This document shows positions 50,771 through 59,960 of a stretch of DNA of 64,000 nucleotides, piece by piece (the first letter of the stretch is position 1; each line of letters starts with the position of its first letter). The stretch spans positions 1-64,000 of the forward strand of contig JBMNQG010000005.1 of assembly GCA_050944015.1 (NCBI GenBank), in the 5' to 3' direction. Made by a program: the position numbers and the translations under genes. The stretch comes from DUOX01 sp050944015 (GTDB taxonomy: Bacteria > Bacillota > Clostridia > Oscillospirales > Oscillospiraceae). The notes below the pieces were generated by a model. It made no database searches. It saw only the letters and a program-made list of their open reading frames with translations, and was not told the DNA's origin.

Positions 50771-51019
50771 TTAATCCTTCTTTTCAAGATATTCGATGAG
50801 GAGCTCCTGCAAAAGCTCGTCCCGGTCAATCCTGCAAATAAGGCTGCGGGCGTTATTGTAATTTGTTATATACGTGGGGTCCTCGGACAGGATATAACCC
50901 ACAAGCTGATTAATTGGGTTATAGCCTTTCACCAAGAGAGCTTTATAGACCGACGTAAGAATTTCCTTGATCTCCGTTTTGTTGTCTATGGCAACGAACT
51001 TTCTCGTCGAGTCCTCCAT
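50771..51019 (-). CDS. ireB: IreB family regulatory phosphoprotein (UPF0297)
   Basis: An 82-residue protein with the conserved pattern KGYNPINQLVGYILSEDPTY, then ITNYNNARSLICRIDRDELL. In Enterococcus IreB is phosphorylated by the PASTA kinase IreK and affects cell-wall stress resistance. The N-terminal Ser/Thr-containing tail (MEDSTRKF) would carry the phosphosites. It is a single gene with promoter and terminator; its frequent neighbours ruvX and the DUF1292 gene are absent here. Confidence 0.9.
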   Translation of the reverse strand: MEDSTRKFVAIDNKTEIKEILTSVYKALLVKGYNPINQLVGYILSEDPTYITNYNNARSLICRIDRDELLQELLIEYLEKKD

Positions 51020-51063
51020 GACGGTCCCCCCTTGGATTTACCATAATTTATAAGCACATCATT

Positions 51064-51091
51064 ATTATAGCAATTATTCCTACAATGTAAA
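51064..51091 (-). promoter_or_regulatory. Promoter of ireB
   Basis: On the minus strand TTTACA (51086-51091) and TATAAT (51064-51069) are 16 bp apart, 45 bp upstream of the ATG. Confidence 0.65.
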
Positions 51092-51131
51092 GGCGATAAA
51101 GATTACTATTCCGTTACATTTTTCAATGAGA

Positions 51132-53510
51132 TTATCTTATTACGGCTCCGTACTCTTTATTCAGTGCCCCAATTATGTCATTTACAGTCTCTTCCGCGTG
51201 TTCGTCCGTAAGGGTTTGGTCCTCCGCCCGCATGGTAAGGGCAAAAGCCACGGATTTTTTGCCCTCGGGAATGTTGGCACCAACATACACGTCAAAGAAA
51301 TCGCAGGATTCAAGATATTTTCCGCCGGCTTTTATAATGCAGGCCTTCAAATCCGCTACGGGAATTTCCGCATCGCACACTATGGCAATATCCCTGGTTA
51401 CGGCCGGGAAACGAGGCAGGGGCACGTAGGTGGGCTCAGGCCCGCGGCATGAGAGCAGTTTTTCCACGTCCAGCTCCACGGCGCATACCTCGCGGTCAAT
51501 TTCAAATTCCTCGCAAACCAGAGGGTGAATCTGCCCCATGCAGCCAAGAACTACATTGCCGGACCGGATTTCCGCGCAGCGGCCAGGATGATAGGCAGGA
51601 TTGTCCCGAAGGGCAGTGAAAGAAACGTCAACAATTCGCATAGATTTTAGTATTGCCTCCACACAGTCCTTTATGCCGTAGAAATCCGCTCCCTTGCCAT
51701 AGGCACCCATGGTGAGTATGGTTTTTTCATTGGCAAGGGGACTGCCCTCCTTAGGCAGGTATACCGTGGCCATCTCATAGAGCCTGACGTCCCTGTTGCG
51801 CTTGTTAATATTCACAGCCAGAACGTTCAGCATGGAGGGCAGGGATGTGGTGCGCATTACGCTTGTGTCCTCTCCCAGAGGGTTCTGTATGACAAGGGCC
51901 TTACGCAGGGGCGAATCCTCAGGCAGGTGGATTTTATCCCAATCTGAGGCGCTGCCGAAGGAATATGTCATAATCTCGTTGAAGCCCATGCTGCGGCAGA
52001 GCTGTCCCAGCAGCCTTTCGGCGTTCTGCCTGTCGCTGTAGCCTCCCTGGGCCGTAACGCCCTTGAACATTGTGGGCTCAATGACGTCATAGCCGTAAAA
52101 CCGGGCGATTTCCTCCGCAATGTCGGCATAATGCTCTATATCCGAGCGCCAGGAGGGGATTATAATCATATCCCCGTCCATCTGGAAGCCCAGCTTCGTC
52201 AGCACGCCTACCATGAATTCCCGGGAAATGCTGGTGCCCAGCAGCCTGTTTATCCTGTCAGGCTCCAGAGGCAGGCGCACGCTTTTAGGCTCAACCGCCA
52301 CAACGTCAATCATGCCCTCCATTACTTCCCCGGCTCCCAAAAGCTCCACCAGCTCGCAGGCCCTCTGGACTGCCGGCACGGTGTTACTGGGGTCAAGGCC
52401 CTTTTCAAAGAGACCGGAGGCATCGGTTCGCATGCCAAGGGCTATGCTGGTCTTCCGTATGCTGGTGCCGTCGAAATTGGCGGACTCGAAGACTATGGCG
52501 GAGGTCTTCTCCGTAACTTCGCTGTTCTGGCCGCCCATTACCCCGGCTATGCCCACCGGCTTGGTCTCGTCGGCGATAACCAGCATATCGGTGGTAAGTT
52601 TCCGCAGTTTGCCATCCAGGGTTTCGATGGTCTCCCCTTCTTTTGCCCTGCGAACCACGATTTTGCCACCGCCAACGCAGGAATAATCAAAGGCGTGCAT
52701 GGGCTGGCCGTATTCCAGCATTACGTAGTTTGTAATGTCAACGATATTGTTAATGGGCCTAATACCGCATGCCCTGAGTCGCCGGCGCATCCACGCGGGG
52801 GAAGGCTGAATCTTTATGTTCTTCACCATGCGGGCGGTATAGCGGGGGCACAGGTCGGGATCCTTTATTTCAATTTTCAAGTAATCCTCTACGTTGTCGC
52901 CGCTGCCCGTCTCGGCGGGGGCGGGGATTTTTAGTTCGGTTCCAAAGGTCGCGGCGCTTTCCCTGGCCAACCCGATAATACTGAAGCAGTCCGGCCGGTT
53001 GTTGGTGATTTCGAAATCCACCACGCTGTCCCCAAGGCCCAGCACTTTGATAATGTCGTCCCCGGGCTTGCAGGGCTCCTGCATGATGAATATGCCGTCC
53101 TCGATGGCATAGGGGTAATCGTGGGTGTCCAGCCCCAGCTCCTTCAGGGAGCAGAGCATTCCCTGGCTTAATGCGCCGCGAATCTCGCCCGTGGTAATGG
53201 TAATGCCTCCGGGAAGGGTGGCTCCGTCCAGAGCGACCGGCACCATGTCGCCCGCCTTTACGTTCTGGGCACCGGTAACTATGGTGAACTCCTTTTCCCT
53301 GCCTGCGTCCACCTTGCATATCCATAGGTGGTTGCTGTCTTCGTGCCTCACTATGGACGTAACTCGTCCGGCCACTACGCCCTTGATTTCGCTTCGGGTG
53401 ACCTCTACGCCCTCCACCTTGGAGCCGGTCATTGTCATACGCTCGGCATATTCTTTATCTGAAACGTTAATCTGAGTGTAGTCGTTAAGCCATTCTCTTG
53501 AAAGTTTCAA
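51132..53510 (-). CDS. pheT: Phenylalanyl-tRNA synthetase beta subunit
   Basis: A 792-residue subunit of the (alpha-beta)2 enzyme. It has the N-terminal tRNA-binding/EMAP-like domain (about 40-150, GDMVPVALDGATLPGGITI), the B3/B4 editing region (RTDASGLFEKGLDPSNT), the B5 domain and a C-terminal anticodon-binding FDX-ACB domain (FPAVTRDIAIVCD). Length and order are normal. It follows pheS by 14 bp. Confidence 0.97.
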   Translation of the reverse strand: MKLSREWLNDYTQINVSDKEYAERMTMTGSKVEGVEVTRSEIKGVVAGRVTSIVRHEDSNHLWICKVDAGREKEFTIVTGAQNVKAGDMVPVALDGATLPGGITITTGEIRGALSQGMLCSLKELGLDTHDYPYAIEDGIFIMQEPCKPGDDIIKVLGLGDSVVDFEITNNRPDCFSIIGLARESAATFGTELKIPAPAETGSGDNVEDYLKIEIKDPDLCPRYTARMVKNIKIQPSPAWMRRRLRACGIRPINNIVDITNYVMLEYGQPMHAFDYSCVGGGKIVVRRAKEGETIETLDGKLRKLTTDMLVIADETKPVGIAGVMGGQNSEVTEKTSAIVFESANFDGTSIRKTSIALGMRTDASGLFEKGLDPSNTVPAVQRACELVELLGAGEVMEGMIDVVAVEPKSVRLPLEPDRINRLLGTSISREFMVGVLTKLGFQMDGDMIIIPSWRSDIEHYADIAEEIARFYGYDVIEPTMFKGVTAQGGYSDRQNAERLLGQLCRSMGFNEIMTYSFGSASDWDKIHLPEDSPLRKALVIQNPLGEDTSVMRTTSLPSMLNVLAVNINKRNRDVRLYEMATVYLPKEGSPLANEKTILTMGAYGKGADFYGIKDCVEAILKSMRIVDVSFTALRDNPAYHPGRCAEIRSGNVVLGCMGQIHPLVCEEFEIDREVCAVELDVEKLLSCRGPEPTYVPLPRFPAVTRDIAIVCDAEIPVADLKACIIKAGGKYLESCDFFDVYVGANIPEGKKSVAFALTMRAEDQTLTDEHAEETVNDIIGALNKEYGAVIR

Positions 53511-53524
53511 CCTTTTACCCTCCC

Positions 53525-54550
53525 TTAAAACTGGCTGAGAAAACGGACGTCGTTTTCAAATAACAGGCGCATGTCGCTGATATTAAACCTGCGCATGGCC
53601 ATGCGTTCCAGGCCTATGCCGAAGGCAAAGCCGGAATAAACAGTGCTGTCGATTCCGCAGCCTTCCAGCACCTTGGGATGAACCATGCCCGCTCCCAGGA
53701 GCTCAATCCAGCCCTCGCCCTTGCACACGCGGCAGCCGGCGCCTCCGCATTCAAAGCATTGTATGTCCACTTCACAGGAGGGCTCGGTGAAGGGGAAGTG
53801 ATGGGGGCGGAACCGGGTCTTGGTACCCTCGCCGTACAGCCGCTGAACCATGATGTTAAGGGTTCCCTTTAGGTCGCCCATGGTGATGCCCTTATCCACC
53901 ACAAGACCCTCTATCTGATGGAACATGGGGGAATGGGTGGCGTCCACCTCGTCCTTCCGGTAGACGCGGCCGGGTGATATTATGCGTATGGGCGGCGGGT
54001 TCATCTCCATAACCCTGACCTGCACAGGGGAGGTCTGGGTGCGAAGGCAAACGCTGTCGTCGTCGGTGAAATAGAAGGTGTCCTGCCTGTCCCGGGCGGG
54101 GTGCCCCTCCGGAGTGTTGAGCCTGGTGAAGTTATAGTCCGAGAACTCCACCTCGGGCCCCTCGGCTATCCGGAAGCCCATGCCCACGAAAATCTCTATT
54201 GCCTCGTCCAGCACCGTAGTCAGGGGGTGCTTTTTCCCTATGGGCACGTAGGTTCCCGGAATGGTGACGTCCAAAGTCTCGGCCCTGAGGCGCATCTCCA
54301 AAAGCTTCTGGGAGATTATCTCGCGCCGGGATTCAAAGGCCTCGTTTAGCTCTTCCCTAATCTGATTGGCCAGTTGGCCTATTACAGGCCGCTCCTCGGC
54401 AGGCAGTCTCCCCATCTGTTTGAGGATTGCTGTCAGCTCTCCCTTTTTGCCAAGATATTTTACCCTGAGGCTTTCAAGAGCCTCGGAGCTGTCTGCCCTG
54501 GCTATTGCTTCGCAGGCAGACTTTCGGAGCTCCTGTAACAACTCTCTCAT
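53525..54550 (-). CDS. pheS: Phenylalanyl-tRNA synthetase alpha subunit
   Basis: A 341-residue class II catalytic subunit: N-terminal coiled coil (RELLQELRKSACEAIARADS), motif 2 region SPGRVYRKDEVDATHSPMFHQ, and motif 3 AFGIGLERMAMRRFNI. The ATG at 54550 has AAGGAG 9 nt upstream. Expression is controlled by the T-box leader upstream. Confidence 0.97.
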   Translation of the reverse strand: MRELLQELRKSACEAIARADSSEALESLRVKYLGKKGELTAILKQMGRLPAEERPVIGQLANQIREELNEAFESRREIISQKLLEMRLRAETLDVTIPGTYVPIGKKHPLTTVLDEAIEIFVGMGFRIAEGPEVEFSDYNFTRLNTPEGHPARDRQDTFYFTDDDSVCLRTQTSPVQVRVMEMNPPPIRIISPGRVYRKDEVDATHSPMFHQIEGLVVDKGITMGDLKGTLNIMVQRLYGEGTKTRFRPHHFPFTEPSCEVDIQCFECGGAGCRVCKGEGWIELLGAGMVHPKVLEGCGIDSTVYSGFAFGIGLERMAMRRFNISDMRLLFENDVRFLSQF

Positions 54551-54599
54551 ATCGACTCTCTCCTTAACAAGTTATATTAAAATAAGTAATTCTGCCTAA

Positions 54600-54830
54600 T
54601 AAAAAAAGCCCGTCGCCCCATACACGGGACGAAAGGCCTGCCTTCCGCGGTACCACCCAAATTCGGCTACATGCGCCGCACTCTGCCGCCTGTAACGGGG
54701 TGGTTGGCCGCCGGGGATTAGCCGGTGCTCACGGGCGAACTAAGCAGGGTATCCGAGACGCTCTCAGCCAAGGCGGTCCTCTCTGTGCGGAATAAAGCTG
54801 CTATATTCCCGATCATTGCATTTACAATAT
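54600..54830 (-). promoter_or_regulatory. T-box leader of pheST
   Basis: The minus strand carries the T-box sequence GGGTGGTACCGCGG (54645-54658), a terminator/antiterminator region ending in a T7 run at about 54601-54607, and stem I elements AGAGAGG and GGCTGAGAG (about 54760-54790). A UUC triplet at 54739-54737 is well placed as the phenylalanine specifier. Uncharged tRNA-Phe would favour the antiterminator and raise pheST expression. The specifier assignment is by position, not by a folded model. Confidence 0.92.
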
Positions 54831-54841
54831 AGTTTGTAACC

Positions 54842-54870
54842 TTTATAACATAATATCCACTTCTAGGCAA
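54842..54870 (-). promoter_or_regulatory. Promoter of the pheST operon
   Basis: On the minus strand TTGCCT (54865-54870) and TATAAA (54842-54847) are 17 bp apart, directly upstream of the T-box leader. Confidence 0.65.
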
Positions 54871-54938
54871 TAAGAAATTTGACTAATTTTTTTCGAATGA
54901 TTATAATATCATTTATCGAATGCGAAAGGACAGTACCA

Positions 54939-55478
54939 ATGAAAACATACAAAGACGTTTTTGTGGAGGAGCTGGTTGTAAGGCATAGACCGGCATTCGC
55001 GGCCCTCCTGCGAATCGGCGCAGTTTTGGCCGGCATACTTTTGATTTTGGCATTCTATTATCTGACTGGAATGGTGCTGGGCCCATATGCAAACGCCGTC
55101 TTCCCCGCCCTTTTCGCCCTGGTCTGCATAGGCGTATTTTTGGTTTTCCGTTACATGAGGCTGGAATACGAGTATTCCTTTTACAGCGGAGACGTGGATA
55201 TTGACAGGATTCTGGGCAAGAGAAAGCGCACCAGGCTTATAAGTTTCTCGTGCAGCGACATAGAGCTTATGGCGCCCTACAGCCCGGAACACGACAACGA
55301 GCTGAACGGTCAGTTTGACCGCAAGCTGGATGTCCGGGGCACGGGCAAGGGAGAACGGGACTGGTTCATTATCTGCAATGGGCAGGACGGCAGCCGGTAC
55401 ATTATAGCCTTCTCCCCCTCCGAAAGGCTGCTGGACGCTTTTCGCCAGTATGTACGCAGGGGAAAAATGAAGGAATAA
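54939..55478 (+). CDS. DUF6106-like two-helix membrane protein
   Basis: A 179-residue protein with two adjacent transmembrane helices (IGAVLAGILLILAFYYLTGM and a second near residues 60-80) followed by a cytoplasmic beta-rich domain of about 95 residues. The layout resembles clostridial DUF6106 proteins, function unknown. The start at 54939 (MKTYKDVFVEELVV) follows AAAGGACAG; an upstream extension lacks a site. It heads a plus-strand cluster with the NAD(P)HX repair gene 24 bp on. Confidence 0.65.
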   Translation: MKTYKDVFVEELVVRHRPAFAALLRIGAVLAGILLILAFYYLTGMVLGPYANAVFPALFALVCIGVFLVFRYMRLEYEYSFYSGDVDIDRILGKRKRTRLISFSCSDIELMAPYSPEHDNELNGQFDRKLDVRGTGKGERDWFIICNGQDGSRYIIAFSPSERLLDAFRQYVRRGKMKE

Positions 55479-55502
55479 GCTTGCAATAAAGGAGCAATTC
55501 CT

Positions 55503-57026
55503 ATGAAGCTATCCTATTCTAAACACATGCGCGACGCCGACAACACCGCTATTTATGTGATGGGGGTGCCCTCCACACTGCTTATGACAAACGCCGCAGG
55601 ACACGTGGCCAGGGCGGCTGCGGAACTGATAAACGGGAAAAAAAGCGCCGTTATCTTCTGCGGCAGCGGAAACAACGGCGGCGACGGCATAGCATCCGCC
55701 CTGTACCTGATGCGGCGCGGCATATCGGTGCGGGTATTCCTCGTGGGCTCCCGTGAAAAAATGACCCCAGACACAAAGGAGATGGAGCGCAGGCTTATCG
55801 AGCTGGGAGGCGCTCTGGAGGACTTTGACCCGGAAATGCCGGGCATTGAAAAGCTGCTCCGCGAAACCGGTGTAATTATCGATGCCATGTTCGGCATAGG
55901 CTTAAACAAGAACCTCCGGGGAAACGCCCTTAAAGCGGTGGAGCTTATAAACAATTCGGGCGCCCCCGTGGTCTCCGCCGACATTGCAAGCGGCGTCGAG
56001 GCGGATACAGGCCGCATTTTGGGAAACGCAGTTTGCGCGACCCGCACTGTCACCTTTTCAATGGCTAAGCCCGGCCACTTCGCCGAGCCCGGCTGCACCT
56101 GCTGCGGGGAACTTCAGATTGTGGACATAGGCATCCCCCGTGAGCTTACAGACAGCATAAACTGCGGTGTCCACGCGGTAACGGAGGAAGACGTTTTTCT
56201 CCCCCGCCGGCCCAGGATAAGTCACAAGGGCGATTACGGCAAGCTGCTTATCCTCGGCGGCAGCGTGGGATTTACCGGAGCTCCCAGCCTTTGCGCCAGG
56301 GCCGCACTCCGGGCGGGGGCCGGGCTGGTATATTTGGGCGTACCCCGTGATATTTATGAAATAAGCGCCGTAAAGAACGAGGAGGCCATGCCCTTCCCCC
56401 TGGCCTGTGACGACCAGGGCCGCCTGACCGGCAAGGCTCTTTCAGTCATTCTGAGCAAACTGGAGGGCTGCGACGCCTATGTTCTGGGTCCGGGCCTTGG
56501 CCGCTCCCAGGAGCTCACCTCCCTGGTCTGCTCCCTGGTAGCGGAAGGGCACAAGCCCCTGGTTCTGGACGCCGACGGGCTCTTCGCCATTTCAGGCAAT
56601 ATGGAGGTCCTTAAAAAAGTCTCAAAGCCCGTAATACTTACACCCCACGAAGGTGAATTTGCCCGCATGGGCGGTGAGCTCACCGGTGACAGGATATCCG
56701 ACGCCAAAAACTTCTCCGCCCGGCATGAATGCGTCCTGGTTCTGAAAGGCCACCGCACAATCTGCGCCTTCCCGGACGGCGAGGTTTACATAACTACCAC
56801 CGGGAACCCAGGCATGGCCAAAGGCGGCAGCGGGGACGTGCTGGCGGGCATTATCGGTGCCCTTATCTGCCAGCTTCCCTTAAAAGAAGCCGTAAACACC
56901 GCCGTGTGGCTCCACGGAAGGGCGGGCGACCTCTGCGCCCAGGAGCTGGGGGAATACTCCATGACTCCTTCCGACCTTCTGGAGGCTTTGCCCCGGGCAA
57001 TGAAGTCCATTACCCTTCAAAAATAG
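55503..57026 (+). CDS. nnr: Bifunctional NAD(P)H-hydrate epimerase / ADP-dependent NAD(P)H-hydrate dehydratase
   Basis: Repairs hydrated NAD(P)H. The N-terminal YjeF epimerase domain (1-210) shows VIFCGSGNNGGDGIASALYL. The C-terminal ribokinase-like dehydratase (about 225-507) shows LVLDADGLFAI, VILTPHEGEFARM and the nucleotide/active site GNPGMAKGGSGDVLAGIIGA. The 507-residue length is normal for the fusion. It precedes a lipoprotein gene and alr, a common Firmicute order. Confidence 0.96.
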   Translation: MKLSYSKHMRDADNTAIYVMGVPSTLLMTNAAGHVARAAAELINGKKSAVIFCGSGNNGGDGIASALYLMRRGISVRVFLVGSREKMTPDTKEMERRLIELGGALEDFDPEMPGIEKLLRETGVIIDAMFGIGLNKNLRGNALKAVELINNSGAPVVSADIASGVEADTGRILGNAVCATRTVTFSMAKPGHFAEPGCTCCGELQIVDIGIPRELTDSINCGVHAVTEEDVFLPRRPRISHKGDYGKLLILGGSVGFTGAPSLCARAALRAGAGLVYLGVPRDIYEISAVKNEEAMPFPLACDDQGRLTGKALSVILSKLEGCDAYVLGPGLGRSQELTSLVCSLVAEGHKPLVLDADGLFAISGNMEVLKKVSKPVILTPHEGEFARMGGELTGDRISDAKNFSARHECVLVLKGHRTICAFPDGEVYITTTGNPGMAKGGSGDVLAGIIGALICQLPLKEAVNTAVWLHGRAGDLCAQELGEYSMTPSDLLEALPRAMKSITLQK

Positions 57027-57066
57027 CAAGGCAATTCAAAAACTATCATAAGCGAGGTTATAATAA

Positions 57067-57645
57067 ATGAGGCAAATGAAGCGGACGGCTTTATTTGCAC
57101 TTATGATAGGACTCGTTTTCCTTTGGGGCTGCTCCTCATCGGCGAACGAGGAAGCATACAAACAGTTTCAATCTGAACTGCGGGCAGCAAGCAGCGTTGA
57201 AATGACGGTTGATTTAACCGCCAGTTATGACGAGAGAATCCTGGAATACAAGCTGTTTTTCAGGGAAGAGGGAAACAGGGCTACGGTAGAAGTTCTCTCC
57301 CCGAAGCTGATACAAGGGGTCAAGGCCCATATAACGCCCGGCAAGGACTCGCTAGAATACGACGGCATAGTGCTTGAAACAGTGGAGCTAACAAAAGACG
57401 GCCTCACTCCCCTCTCTGCCCTGCCCACCATGCTGGAATGCATGAAAAAGGGCTACGTCACGCAGATTTGGAGGGAAAAACAAAACGGCCGGAAAATATT
57501 CGCCGTGCAATCCCCCATATCCGACGAGGCATACCTTACCATGAGGCTTGCAGAGAACAGCATGACCCCACTTCATTGCGAAGTTACCAATATAGATAAA
57601 GTCGTCATTTCCTGCAGCATCAACGGATGGGCGACAAATAAATAG
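57067..57645 (+). CDS. Lipoprotein of unknown function
   Basis: A 192-residue protein with a signal peptide ending in lipobox LWGC (Cys at about 22). The mature part alternates strands in the manner of LolA/LppX-type lipid-binding shells (YKLFFREEGNRATVEVLSPK, GIVLETVELTKDGLTPL). The assignment to that fold is a guess from pattern. It lies between nnr and alr, 13 bp before alr, and is probably co-transcribed. Confidence 0.75.
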   Translation: MRQMKRTALFALMIGLVFLWGCSSSANEEAYKQFQSELRAASSVEMTVDLTASYDERILEYKLFFREEGNRATVEVLSPKLIQGVKAHITPGKDSLEYDGIVLETVELTKDGLTPLSALPTMLECMKKGYVTQIWREKQNGRKIFAVQSPISDEAYLTMRLAENSMTPLHCEVTNIDKVVISCSINGWATNK

Positions 57646-57658
57646 AGGTTGACATAAT

Positions 57659-58783
57659 ATGGATGATTTACAAAAGAGAAGCTGGGCTGAAATCAGTCTG
57701 AAAAGCATCGAGCACAATTACAGGAACATAAGGAGCCTGCTGCCGCCATGCTGCCGCTTCATGGGGGTCGTTAAGGCCAACGCGTACGGCCACGGGGCAG
57801 TGGAGGTATCAAGGCTGCTGGAAAAGCTGGGCTGCGAATACCTTGGAGTGGCCACTTTCGACGAGGCGAGGGAGCTCAGGGACGCCGGAATCGGGCTGCC
57901 CATATTGATATTGGGGCACACTCCTCCGAATCTTGCTCCGGAGATGGCTCGTCTGGACATTACACAGGCGGTGGCAAACCTTGGGGTTGCCCGGGAAATG
58001 GCAGGTATTCTTGAGGGCAAAAGGCTAAAAATACATATTAAGCTTGAAACGGGAATGGGCCGCATCGGCTTTTCCCATGCATCTCCTAGAACCATGGAGG
58101 AAATTTTGGAGTTGCTGGCTCTCCCCTGTTTTGATGCAGAGGGCATTTTCACCCATTTTGCAGTATCCGACGTATACGGGGACAGTTTCACCCAGGAACA
58201 GTTCAGAAGGTTTAAGGAGACAGTGAGTAAGCTGGAAGAAGCCTCCGGCCACACTTTTGCAATTAAGCATTGCGCCAACAGCGGAGCTGTGATAAACTAT
58301 CCGGAGACGTATCTCGACATGGTTCGCCCGGGCCTGGCACTTTACGGTATGTACCCTGGGAATGAAAAGGGCTCTTTGGACCTTCGCCCGGCCATGTCTC
58401 TAAAAACCAGGGTGGCGGCAGTTTATGAGCAGGCCCCCGGCGACACCATCAGCTACGGCAGGACCTTTACCGTGGAAAAGGACATGCGCGTGGCGGTTTT
58501 GCCCATCGGGTACGCCGATGGGCTCCACCGCATCGCCTCAAACAAGATTGACGTGCTGATTCATGGAAAGAGGGCCCGTCAGCTGGGCCGAATATGCATG
58601 GACATGTGCATGGTGGACGTAACCGACATACCGGATTGCCGCCCGGGAGATGTTGCAATCATATTCGGCAGTGACGGGGATGCTTACCTCCCCGTTGAAG
58701 AGCTGGCGGAAAAATGTGGCACTATTAATTACGAAATCGTATGTTCGCCATCTCGTAGAATTCCCCGAATTTATGTTGATTAA
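57659..58783 (+). CDS. alr: Alanine racemase
   Basis: A 374-residue PLP enzyme that makes D-alanine for peptidoglycan. The PLP lysine is in FMGVVKANAYGHGAVEV, and the catalytic Tyr region is APGDTISYGRTF. Other marks are RICMDMCMVDVT and the C-terminal NYEIVCSPSRRIPRIY. Length is normal. In many Firmicutes alr is followed by the ndoAI-ndoA toxin-antitoxin pair; here only the toxin follows. Confidence 0.96.
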   Translation: MDDLQKRSWAEISLKSIEHNYRNIRSLLPPCCRFMGVVKANAYGHGAVEVSRLLEKLGCEYLGVATFDEARELRDAGIGLPILILGHTPPNLAPEMARLDITQAVANLGVAREMAGILEGKRLKIHIKLETGMGRIGFSHASPRTMEEILELLALPCFDAEGIFTHFAVSDVYGDSFTQEQFRRFKETVSKLEEASGHTFAIKHCANSGAVINYPETYLDMVRPGLALYGMYPGNEKGSLDLRPAMSLKTRVAAVYEQAPGDTISYGRTFTVEKDMRVAVLPIGYADGLHRIASNKIDVLIHGKRARQLGRICMDMCMVDVTDIPDCRPGDVAIIFGSDGDAYLPVEELAEKCGTINYEIVCSPSRRIPRIYVD

Positions 58784-58917
58784 CCATGTATAAATTCGCC
58801 TCCGATGTGAGAGAATTATATTAGCCCTAGAGCTTTCCTGTGGAGAGCTCGAGCACTCTGCAAGAAGGCCATACATAGTATGTATAGGGCAATATCCTTC
58901 ATCGGAGCGTGAAGTGC

Positions 58918-59262
58918 ATGGTAGTAAAGAGGGGAGACATCTACTATGCCGACTTGAGCCCCGTTGTTGGCAGCGAGCAGGGCGGCTTGCGCCCGGTGCT
59001 GATTGTCCAAAACGATACCGGAAATAAGCATAGCCCAACTGTTATAGCTGCGGCCATAACATCTCAGATCGGCAAGGCACGGCTACCAACCCATATTGAG
59101 CTCTCTGCTAAGAAATATGGTCTCAGTCGGGATAGTGTGATACTTCTTGAACAAATCCGTACTATCGATAAATCCCGTCTTAGAGAGCGCATGGGAAAGC
59201 TAGACGATGAACTCATGAGCAAGGTTAACAACGCCATAGCTGTGAGCTTCGGCTTAGAATGA
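58918..59262 (+). CDS. mazF: MazF/EndoA-type mRNA interferase toxin
   Basis: A 114-residue PemK/MazF toxin. The N-terminus VVKRGDIYYADLSPVVGSEQ, followed by GGLRPVLIVQND, and LLEQIRTIDKSRL are typical of the EndoA (NdoA) branch that cleaves mRNA at UACAU-like sites. The ATG at 58918 has GGAG about 10 nt upstream; a GTG at 58909 is a possible alternative. The 134 bp between alr and this gene cannot hold the usual ribbon-helix-helix antitoxin (about 90 residues). Only a 12-codon frame is present. Confidence 0.92.
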   Translation: MVVKRGDIYYADLSPVVGSEQGGLRPVLIVQNDTGNKHSPTVIAAAITSQIGKARLPTHIELSAKKYGLSRDSVILLEQIRTIDKSRLRERMGKLDDELMSKVNNAIAVSFGLE

Positions 59263-59285
59263 AACAATTTCTACTAAAGCAAGAA

Positions 59286-59313
59286 CCTTTGGCCGGGGAA
59301 ACCCGGCCAAAGG
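59286..59313 (+). promoter_or_regulatory. Perfect 12-bp hairpin with GAAA tetraloop before a ribosome binding site
   Basis: CCTTTGGCCGGG (59286-59297) and CCCGGCCAAAGG (59302-59313) close a GAAA tetraloop. No T-run follows; instead GGAGG (59320-59324) and the ATG at 59330 come next. It may stabilise or insulate the mRNA of the downstream gene, or be a processing site. Confidence 0.6.
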
Positions 59314-59329
59314 GGAACCGGAGGTACAT

Positions 59330-59824
59330 ATGATGAAGAAAAAGAAGACGGTTTTAATTTTATCCATTGCCCTTGCGTTGATTATAGCCGCCGGGCTCGG
59401 TGCCTACGCTGCTTCTAATTACGGGACGTCCGACGACCCGCTCATCACCCTCAGCTATTTGAACAATAAGTTGACTCCGGAACTCATGAAGCAGTTTGAC
59501 CAAAAGCTGGACGGCGCCGTCTCCGAACTGGAAGCGCTGCTAGGCTTCGGTTCCACCGCTGATACCTATAAGCTCGTCACCCTGAACAAAGGCCAGGTGA
59601 TTAAGGGCAGCGTAGGATGCGAAATACTGCTGCGGATAGGTTCGGCCAAGGTATCCGCCGCGAGCACTCCCGGCCTTGTTGACCTTACCAGCGGCGGCAC
59701 CCTGAACAATGGCTCCGCCCTGACCTCCAACCACCTGTATCTTGTTACCATAGAAGGCCACGGCATCACCGCCGCGGAATCCTCAACCAAGGTTTTGGTG
59801 CGGGGAAGCTACGTCATATCTTAG
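59330..59824 (+). CDS. Secreted protein of unknown function
   Basis: A 164-residue protein with an N-terminal signal or anchor (KKTVLILSIALALIIAAGLG) and a mature part with a short acidic helix region (LTPELMKQFDQKLDGAVSEL), then a beta domain (LNKGQVIKGSVGCEILLRIG to the end VLVRGSYVIS). I do not recognise a named family, though proteins with this pattern recur in Clostridia. It is a single gene with a terminator. Confidence 0.65.
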   Translation: MMKKKKTVLILSIALALIIAAGLGAYAASNYGTSDDPLITLSYLNNKLTPELMKQFDQKLDGAVSELEALLGFGSTADTYKLVTLNKGQVIKGSVGCEILLRIGSAKVSAASTPGLVDLTSGGTLNNGSALTSNHLYLVTIEGHGITAAESSTKVLVRGSYVIS

Positions 59825-59842
59825 TGTTTGTACATATAAAAA

Positions 59843-59877
59843 GTCCCCTGCTCATAGGATTGAGCAGGGGATTTTTT
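59843..59877 (+). terminator. Rho-independent terminator
   Basis: A 12-bp stem, GTCCCCTGCTCA (from 59843) with TGAGCAGGGGAT (to about 59872), is followed by seven T. Confidence 0.88.
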
Positions 59878-59960
59878 TCTTCGCGGGATAATAAAGGCTC
59901 GTTGCCGCGCCAAAAATTTAACGGCAGCTGGGCAAAAAAATATTGCAAGGATGATGTGGT

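Noticed and set aside
58784..58908. A hidden antitoxin gene before mazF
   Set aside because: The longest frame with an ATG is 12 codons; no RHH or AbrB-like sequence in any frame.
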